Positions 59,081 to 64,000 of a stretch of 64,000 bases of DNA are shown one piece after another. The stretch lies in the NCBI RefSeq assembly GCF_018255755.1, contig NZ_CP073766.1:7314501-7378500 (forward strand), given 5' to 3'. Position 1 is the first letter of the stretch. Every line of letters begins with the position of its first letter. Under the pieces are notes generated by a model. That model was not told where the DNA came from. It made no database searches and worked only from the letters and a program-made list of their open reading frames with translations. This DNA comes from Chitinophaga sp. HK235. GTDB taxonomy: Bacteria > Bacteroidota > Bacteroidia > Chitinophagales > Chitinophagaceae. The translations under genes and the position numbers were made by a program.

Positions 59081-59602
59081 ATTTGCGGGGTTCCAGGAAC
59101 CTTGTTGTTTGCGAACATATAAGATCTGTCCGGTATGATAGGCGTTATGGGTAGAGATATCGGCAATGGTTGCTGCGGAGGCAGCCAGTGTTTTCTCATC
59201 TGCCTTTTCCACAAATTGCTCGAGGGCCGTGAGCACACTGTCCATCTTTTTTACTGCCAGGTCCCAGCTGTTGTTGTCCACATCAGCAAAAGTTGCATCG
59301 TTGGTGCCGGTATAAGGTTTCTCTTTTTTTCCCTGTAAATGGTTCAGCCCTTTTTCATTCCAGAAGGCCAGATGTTGTACCAGTTGCCCGATAGAATGGT
59401 TGCCGCTACTGTCTTTCCAGTTGGCCTGTTCAGCCGTAAGTCCGGCTACGGCATCATTGGCCGGCACGAACCAGTTTTTTACGTTGTGTGTACTTTTCAG
59501 TTGTGTTAATAAGACAGACTTCAGCGTTGGGGTAGGTGGGGTGGTTTGAGCATATGAATGCAGGGATGCCAGCATCAGCAGCGCAGGGATTAATTTTCTC
59601 AT
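59069..59602 (-). CDS. Exported DinB-like protein
   Basis: 177 residues with a signal peptide (MRKLIPALLMLASLHSYAQ), unusual for the DinB/YfiT four-helix fold, which is normally cytosolic. The family pattern of three metal-ligand His residues is visible: HSIGQLVQHLAFWNEKGL and ISTHNAYHTGQILYVRKQQG near the end. These proteins bind a divalent metal; several act as thiol-dependent transferases, and here the substrate is unknown. Convergent with mgtA. Upstream and divergent lies another DinB-like gene. Confidence 0.85.
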   Translation of the reverse strand: MRKLIPALLMLASLHSYAQTTPPTPTLKSVLLTQLKSTHNVKNWFVPANDAVAGLTAEQANWKDSSGNHSIGQLVQHLAFWNEKGLNHLQGKKEKPYTGTNDATFADVDNNSWDLAVKKMDSVLTALEQFVEKADEKTLAASAATIADISTHNAYHTGQILYVRKQQGSWNPANGVK

Positions 59603-59775
59603 AAAAGCGATTGATTTTGGAGTTTGTTTGCCCGGCTAATTTAGATCATCCGCTTATATCCGTCAGAAAAAATATATGAACGGAAGATGCTGCTGGCCGG
59701 AGGAAGCAACAATTCCCTTTGCAAGGCGTTACAGTAAATGAGAACCTCTTCAAAGAATCCGATAAATGGTTTGTT

Positions 59776-60291
59776 ATGGAACTTTTGAAATGGTCGGAGC
59801 ATCGTTTTCAGTTTGGGCATACTCCTGCCTACATTCCTTTTTTTCTTGAGCGTCTGCGCGCTACAGCGCCCCGGCTGGACGAAATGACCGTACTGGTATC
59901 AGAAGACCTGATGGAGATCCGGGAGGGAGGCAAATGGTCTGCGAAGGAGCATATCGGGCATCTGTCTGATATAGAGATCCTGCATGACAGCAGGCTGGAG
60001 GATTTGCAGGCAGGGCATGAACTACGCCCGGGAGATCCTGATAACAAAGCCACCTGGGCCGCTCATCACAATCAGTATCCTATCAATGAAATGATATACC
60101 ACTTCCGGCAGGTCAGAGATAATTTTATCAAAAGAGTGGAACATTTTCCGCCAGCAGTACTGGAGAAGAGATCCCTGCATCCCCGGTTGGGACAAGAGCT
60201 TTCGCTGGCCGATTTCCTGTACTTTGTTGCAGAGCATGATAACCATCACCTTACTTTTATTGCTGCATTGCTGCGTCCATATTTACCATGA
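59776..60291 (+). CDS. DinB-like metal-binding protein
   Basis: 171 residues from the ATG giving MELLKWSEHRFQFGHTP; a TTG 57 nt upstream is also in frame. No signal peptide. DinB_2 features: GKWSAKEHIGHLSDIEILHDSRLEDL, NEMIYHFRQVRDNFIKRVEHFP, and the final FLYFVAEHDNHHLTFIAALLRP with His ligands. Divergent from the exported DinB protein; the two share the fold but little sequence. Its stop codon is 1 bp before a REP-like palindrome. Confidence 0.85.
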   Translation: MELLKWSEHRFQFGHTPAYIPFFLERLRATAPRLDEMTVLVSEDLMEIREGGKWSAKEHIGHLSDIEILHDSRLEDLQAGHELRPGDPDNKATWAAHHNQYPINEMIYHFRQVRDNFIKRVEHFPPAVLEKRSLHPRLGQELSLADFLYFVAEHDNHHLTFIAALLRPYLP

Positions 60292-60292
60292 T

Positions 60293-60381
60293 CCCAGGGC
60301 TGAAGCCCTGGGCTATATTTGTTGATGATCTAAGACGGGGTGTTTGGATTTACGACTATAGCCCAGGGCTTCAGCCCTGGG
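60293..60381. repeat. Inverted pair of REP-like palindromes
   Basis: CCCAGGGCT-GA-AGCCCTGGG at 60293-60312 with tail CTATATTTG, and CCCAGGGCT-TC-AGCCCTGGG at 60362-60381 in the opposite orientation (tail CTATAGTCG pointing back). Same consensus, tail and head-to-head layout as the cluster at 26606-26756. Confidence 0.8.
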
Positions 60382-60462
60382 GGCTGTATCATTTTGTTAT
60401 TTTCTGACGCAATTTTCACTTGTTTCTATTGAGTTAGGCCATGATGGCTGTGGTTGGTGACA

Positions 60463-60482
60463 TACCCTAAATGTGTGGGGTA
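60463..60482 (+). promoter_or_regulatory. TACCC/GGGTA dyad upstream of the sigma factor gene
   Basis: TACCC and GGGTA separated by 10 nt, about 72 bp before the sigma gene. Possibly an operator or a leader hairpin of the sigma/FecR/SusC unit. Nothing else was recognised between the REP pair and the sigma gene. Confidence 0.25.
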
Positions 60483-60553
60483 AATTAGTTGTTAATTTTC
60501 CCTATTTTGTTTGCACAACCAAAACATTTCAACCGGGATTTTAATAGTGAAAT

Positions 60554-61123
60554 ATGGGGAAAATGGAGCGATATACAGATGATGAGTTGTTAGCGCTTCT
60601 CAGGGAAGAAAGTACTGCTGCTTTTGTAGAGATCTACCAGCGTTACTGGCAGGGGCTTTATACGGCTGCTTCCAGGCGGGTGAAATCCAGAGAGCTGGCA
60701 GAAGAGATGATACAGGATCTGTTCACTGGTTTGTGGATGAACCGCTCGTTATTACAGGTTAATGTATCCTTGCAGGCTTATCTGTATACTTCAATCCGTA
60801 ATCAGGTACTGAATCATTTTGAAAAGGAAGACGTACGCAAAAGATACCGTGAACAATTGAAAGCCACTGCCACCGAGCAGGATCATTCCATGGAAGAGGC
60901 TATCAACAGCAACGATTTATCGGGGCTGCTGGCCAAACAGGTGGCCAGACTACCCTCCAAATGCCGGGAAGTATATGTGATGAGCCGGCAGCAACATATT
61001 CCCAACCGGGAGATCGCAGTACGGATGCAGATTTCTGAGAAAACAGTAGAAAGCCATCTCACAAAGGCTTTGAAGATACTGAAAGGGCAATTGAAAGATG
61101 CCCTGGTAAGCCTTTTTCTGTAG
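60554..61123 (+). CDS. RNA polymerase ECF sigma factor, FecI type
   Basis: 189 residues. Region 2 (AFVEIYQRYWQGLYTAASRRVKSRELAEEMIQDLFTGLWM, QAYLYTSIRNQVLNHF) and region 4 (LPSKCREVYVMSRQQHIPNREIAVRMQISEKTVESHLTKALKIL) are complete. This is the Bacteroidota sigma-70-family type paired with FecR and SusC. It is predicted to be held inactive by the FecR protein encoded 108 bp downstream and to direct transcription of the receptor operon after a signal through the receptor. A second ATG at codon 4 (MERYTDDELL) is also possible as start. Confidence 0.93.
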   Translation: MGKMERYTDDELLALLREESTAAFVEIYQRYWQGLYTAASRRVKSRELAEEMIQDLFTGLWMNRSLLQVNVSLQAYLYTSIRNQVLNHFEKEDVRKRYREQLKATATEQDHSMEEAINSNDLSGLLAKQVARLPSKCREVYVMSRQQHIPNREIAVRMQISEKTVESHLTKALKILKGQLKDALVSLFL

Positions 61124-61231
61124 TAATTTCTTCTCCTGAAAAAATATTTTCATCAGCACTCAGGGTTCTTTCTTACTTACCTGTCTATCTCTATAAGAGC
61201 ATGTACGACAGTACGTGTACCTGTAAACGTT

Positions 61232-62224
61232 ATGAAAGAAATCGATATTCCACCACCTGAACTGATCCGGAAATACCTGGACGGACAATGCACTGAAGCA
61301 GAAGTCTTGCAGATACAGCAATGGTATGCCTCTTTTGAAGGAGCTGCAGATCCGTTGCAGGAGCTGTCGGCAGCAGAGCAGACCGCCCTGGGCCAGCGGA
61401 TGCTGGACCGGGTTTTGCAGCAAACGGACCAGGCACCTGTATCCCGAAAACACCTGAAAGTATTGTACCGTGTACTGCAGGCAGCCGCTGTGGTGCTTGT
61501 ACTATGGGGAGCCGGCTACTACTGGTTTTCCAGAGATCGCAGTACTCCTACCGGCCAACTTCCTATGCAGGCAATTTCCAACACTTCCACCAACATCCGC
61601 CAGTATCAATTGTCTGATGGTACCATTGTATGGCTGAAACCAGGCGCACGTTTGTTGTACGCTGATGATTTTGGTAGTCAACATCGTCGTGTATCCATGA
61701 CCGGAGAAGTATTCTTCGACGTGGCCACCCGGCCTTCCCTGCCTTTTACAGTGGAAGCAGGAGGGCTGACAACACGTGTGCTGGGCACCAGCTTCAGCGT
61801 AAAGATGCTGGGTAATCGTACAGAGGTGACCGTTATTACCGGTAAAGTAGCGGTGGAAGAGCCGGCAACAAAAAAAACAGCAGCCGTATTGCAACCAGCA
61901 CAACGTATTACCTATGATGGCAGCCGTATCGTCAGAGACAGTCTTACATTGGCCGCACCCAGTATCTGGGAAGGCAGTCACCTGAACTTTGATAACGTAA
62001 AAGTATACACGATTATCCAGGCACTCAATGAGAGATTTGCGGTAGATATCGCTGTCGGCGATACCGCTCTGGCCCATTATTTCCTGAAAGCAGATTTTAC
62101 AGGTATGCACCTCGCTGCTATACTGGAGATGCTGGAGAAGTCGCTGGATGCCCACTATGAGATCAAAGGAAACAGCATCATACTGGAAAAGAACCAGACA
62201 AATTCCCGTGATATGAAAAAATAA
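61232..62224 (+). CDS. FecR-family anti-sigma factor
   Basis: 330 residues: cytosolic N-terminus (about 1-78, PPELIRKYLDGQCTEAEVLQIQQWY), one membrane helix (about 79-99, ending GAGYYWF), the periplasmic FecR domain (about 115-215: YQLSDGTIVWLKPGARLLYADDFG, RRVSMTGEVFFDVA, PFTVEAGGLTTRVLGTSFSVK, VTVITGKVAVEE), and the C-terminal DUF4974 domain (about 250-325: LNFDNVKVYTIIQALNERFAVDIAVG, YFLKADFTGMHLAAILEMLEKSL). It transmits a signal from the SusC-type receptor encoded next to the sigma factor before it. Compare the orphan at 42368, which has only the membrane helix and last domain. Confidence 0.94.
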   Translation: MKEIDIPPPELIRKYLDGQCTEAEVLQIQQWYASFEGAADPLQELSAAEQTALGQRMLDRVLQQTDQAPVSRKHLKVLYRVLQAAAVVLVLWGAGYYWFSRDRSTPTGQLPMQAISNTSTNIRQYQLSDGTIVWLKPGARLLYADDFGSQHRRVSMTGEVFFDVATRPSLPFTVEAGGLTTRVLGTSFSVKMLGNRTEVTVITGKVAVEEPATKKTAAVLQPAQRITYDGSRIVRDSLTLAAPSIWEGSHLNFDNVKVYTIIQALNERFAVDIAVGDTALAHYFLKADFTGMHLAAILEMLEKSLDAHYEIKGNSIILEKNQTNSRDMKK

Positions 62225-62237
62225 AAAGCCTTCACAT

Positions 62238-62276
62238 AAAAAAGCCCAGGAGTGGTACCAGCACTCCTGAGCTAAC
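62238..62276. other. Hairpin between FecR and SusC genes
   Basis: AGCCCAGGAGT and ACTCCTGAGCT pair with one mismatch. On the minus strand the stem is followed by TTTTTT, on the + strand it is not. It may protect or process the mRNA between the two genes, or be a degenerate relative of the CCCAGG palindromes. Confidence 0.35.
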
Positions 62277-62349
62277 ACTGAATCGCCTGTTTACAGGTGA
62301 TAACAGCTTTGCTTTGTCCCATTTAAAGGAAAATGAAACAATTAAAACT

Positions 62350-64000
62350 ATGAAATTTCATTTACAATTTCTTTTAAGACTACATCCGGTTATGAAAATA
62401 ACTTTAAGCCAACTGTTTCTTTCATTTGTATTGACGGGAGTGACCTATGCCGGCAGCACGAAAGGACAATCGGTACTGGACAAAACCGTGAACCTGTCTG
62501 CCCAAAGCAGTAGCCTGGAAGATATGCTGACAGCACTCGAACATATTGTGCCGGTAAAATTTGTATACAGCCGCAATATCGTGCCCGCCAGCAAACAGGT
62601 AACTATAGAAGGGCGCCAGTGGAAACTGGCATCGTTGCTCAATAAAATGCTGACACCGGAAGGCATCGGTTATGAAATATCCAACGGGATGATCGTATTA
62701 TCCAGGCTAAAGCCAGGTGAGGTGCCACCTGTAGGTATGCCGGCCACAGCACCGCCAGGACCAGAACCCTTGACAGCAGTGCCACCAGGCCATATCATAA
62801 AAGGTACCGTTACCGATGCCAAAGGAGAAGGATTACCAGGTGTAGCCGTAATCCTGAAAGGCAGCAACAAAGGCGTGCTCACCGATCCTACCGGGCATTA
62901 CCAGCTGGAAGTCCCTGATAACGCCGGTATCCTGGTGTTTAAACTGATCGGTTATGTAACACAGGAAGTGCCGGTGGCCGCGGCGGGTAATGTCCGCATC
63001 AAAATGGAACTGGCAGCCACCGATATGAATGAGATCGTGGTGGTAGGTTATGGTACCCAGAAAAAAACAAGCATCACCGGTGCCGTAGCCACCATAAATA
63101 CCAAAGAACTGAAGCAGGCCCCTACCTCCAATCTGAGCAATGCCCTGGTAGGCCTGATGCCTGGCTTAATTGCACAGAATACTTCCGGTAAGCCCGGTGC
63201 AGGTTCCAGCATCTCTATCCGTGGTAAAAGCACCTGGGGCAACAATGATGCGCTGATCGTAGTAGACGGTGTAGTACGGCCTTTTGATCAGCTGGACCCT
63301 AATGAAGTGGAAAGTGTGACCATCCTCAAAGATGCCGCCGCAGCCGCCGTATACGGCGCCCGCGCGGCCAACGGAGTAGTGCTGGTAACCACCCGTCGCG
63401 GACATACTGGTAAGCCGAAGTTCAACTACTCCGGCTACGCAGGCGTACAACAACCTACCCGCTATCCTAAACTGATGTCGGCCTATGAATATGCGCAAAC
63501 CAACAATGCCGCCCGTATCAATGCCGGCCAGGATCCCAGCAAACCGCAGTTTGCCCCGCTGTTCTATACAGCAGATCAAATGGCCGACTTCCGGAGCGGT
63601 AAAGTAGGTACCGACTGGTATGCCGCCTCTTTCCGCAAAACATCGATGCAAACACAACACAACCTCACCATCGACGGCGGCTCTGAAAATATCAAATACT
63701 TTTTCTCCGGCGGCTACCTGAGCCAGGATGGCATGTATAACAATATTTCGTATAACCGTTACAGTTTCCGATCCAACGTAGATGCAAGAATCAACAAAAC
63801 CCTTACCATTACCGTAGACATCGATGGCCGTATCGGTAAAAACCGGAGCCCTGAATTTACCGATGCCACCATCTTCGGGCATGTGATCCGTCAGAAACCT
63901 GTTTTCAACGCCTATAACCCTGACGGCACACCGAAAAATACCACCGGTGAACATCCTGTGGAAGAAATCAACAGCAAAGGTTATATGCGCAATGAACTCA
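62350..64000 (+). CDS. SusC/RagA-type TonB-dependent receptor, 3' end cut by window
   Basis: The first 550 residues are visible. They begin MKFHLQFLLRLHPVMKITLSQ with a signal sequence (second ATG at codon 15 also possible). Then: an STN/secretin-like domain (about 45-118: NLSAQSSSLEDMLTALEHIV, VKFVYSRNIVP, GYEISNGMIVLS), a Pro-rich linker, a CarboxypepD-like domain (about 150-225: IIKGTVTDAKGEGLPGVAVILKGSNKG), and the plug (about 230-350) with the SusC signature TDMNEIVVVGYGTQKKTSITGAV, ALIVVDGVVRP and DAAAAAVYGARAANGVVLVTT, followed by the first barrel strands. The STN domain fits signalling to the adjacent FecR. A SusD gene is expected just beyond the window. Probably imports a glycan or peptide breakdown product. 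Confidence 0.95.
   Translation, partial: MKFHLQFLLRLHPVMKITLSQLFLSFVLTGVTYAGSTKGQSVLDKTVNLSAQSSSLEDMLTALEHIVPVKFVYSRNIVPASKQVTIEGRQWKLASLLNKMLTPEGIGYEISNGMIVLSRLKPGEVPPVGMPATAPPGPEPLTAVPPGHIIKGTVTDAKGEGLPGVAVILKGSNKGVLTDPTGHYQLEVPDNAGILVFKLIGYVTQEVPVAAAGNVRIKMELAATDMNEIVVVGYGTQKKTSITGAVATINTKELKQAPTSNLSNALVGLMPGLIAQNTSGKPGAGSSISIRGKSTWGNNDALIVVDGVVRPFDQLDPNEVESVTILKDAAAAAVYGARAANGVVLVTTRRGHTGKPKFNYSGYAGVQQPTRYPKLMSAYEYAQTNNAARINAGQDPSKPQFAPLFYTADQMADFRSGKVGTDWYAASFRKTSMQTQHNLTIDGGSENIKYFFSGGYLSQDGMYNNISYNRYSFRSNVDARINKTLTITVDIDGRIGKNRSPEFTDATIFGHVIRQKPVFNAYNPDGTPKNTTGEHPVEEINSKGYMRNEL

Overview
The window reads as chromosomal DNA of a Bacteroidota bacterium, most likely a Chitinophagaceae member close to Chitinophaga. 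Evidence: TonB-dependent and SusC/RagA-type outer-membrane receptors, a FecI-type sigma/FecR/SusC cassette, many FtsX-like permeases without an ATPase, DUF2279/DUF2911/DUF4974 proteins, and promoters with a TAnnTTTG -7 box and almost no Shine-Dalgarno sequences. The genus is inference from protein style; no marker gene is present.

Layout. 1-9.3 kb: end of a DUF2279 gene, a phosphohexomutase, divergent pcm, two tandem paralogous outer-membrane beta-barrel receptors, a DUF445 membrane protein. 9.4 kb: tRNA-His. 9.9-15.3 kb: an unrecognised protein, GNAT and AhpD-like genes divergent from a MocR/PdxR-type regulator with a three-half-site operator, a small Tudor-like protein and a secreted lipase. 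15.4-19.5 kb: aspartate ammonia-lyase, C4-dicarboxylate exchanger and porin, a coherent aspartate/fumarate unit. 19.6-29.8 kb: MG2/plug protein, flavoprotein, folK and deoxynucleoside kinase, sppA, ABC-2 permease, two SRPBCC proteins, DUF2911. 29.8-31.5 kb: an IS1182-type insertion sequence. 31.6-41.6 kb: bioA, a soluble hybrid histidine kinase, an LTA-synthase-like sulfatase-fold enzyme, and a response regulator/kinase/TonB-receptor operon.

41.6-56 kb is the accessory-looking part: a repeat-rich 766-bp intergenic region, an orphan FecR-C-terminal-like membrane protein, an AraC/VOC pair, and three MacB-like FtsX permease genes (45504, 50133, 55994) interleaved with small regulators, a protease and a lipoprotein. 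56.3-64 kb: mgtA with a short leader ORF, two DinB proteins, and a sigma/FecR/SusC cassette cut by the window end.

The best candidates for undescribed biology are regulatory. (1) The three FtsX permease genes each carry a sigma-54-like -24/-12 element with a GRACA...TGTnC dyad 64, 64 and 65 bp upstream of it, suggesting a shared enhancer-binding activator encoded elsewhere. (2) A dispersed repeat beginning AACTGTGATG occurs at least seven times, repeatedly starting at gene ends; three tandem copies lie around the promoter and leader of the response regulator. (3) REP-like palindromes of one family occur as inverted pairs at 26.6 and 60.3 kb. All alignments were made by eye.
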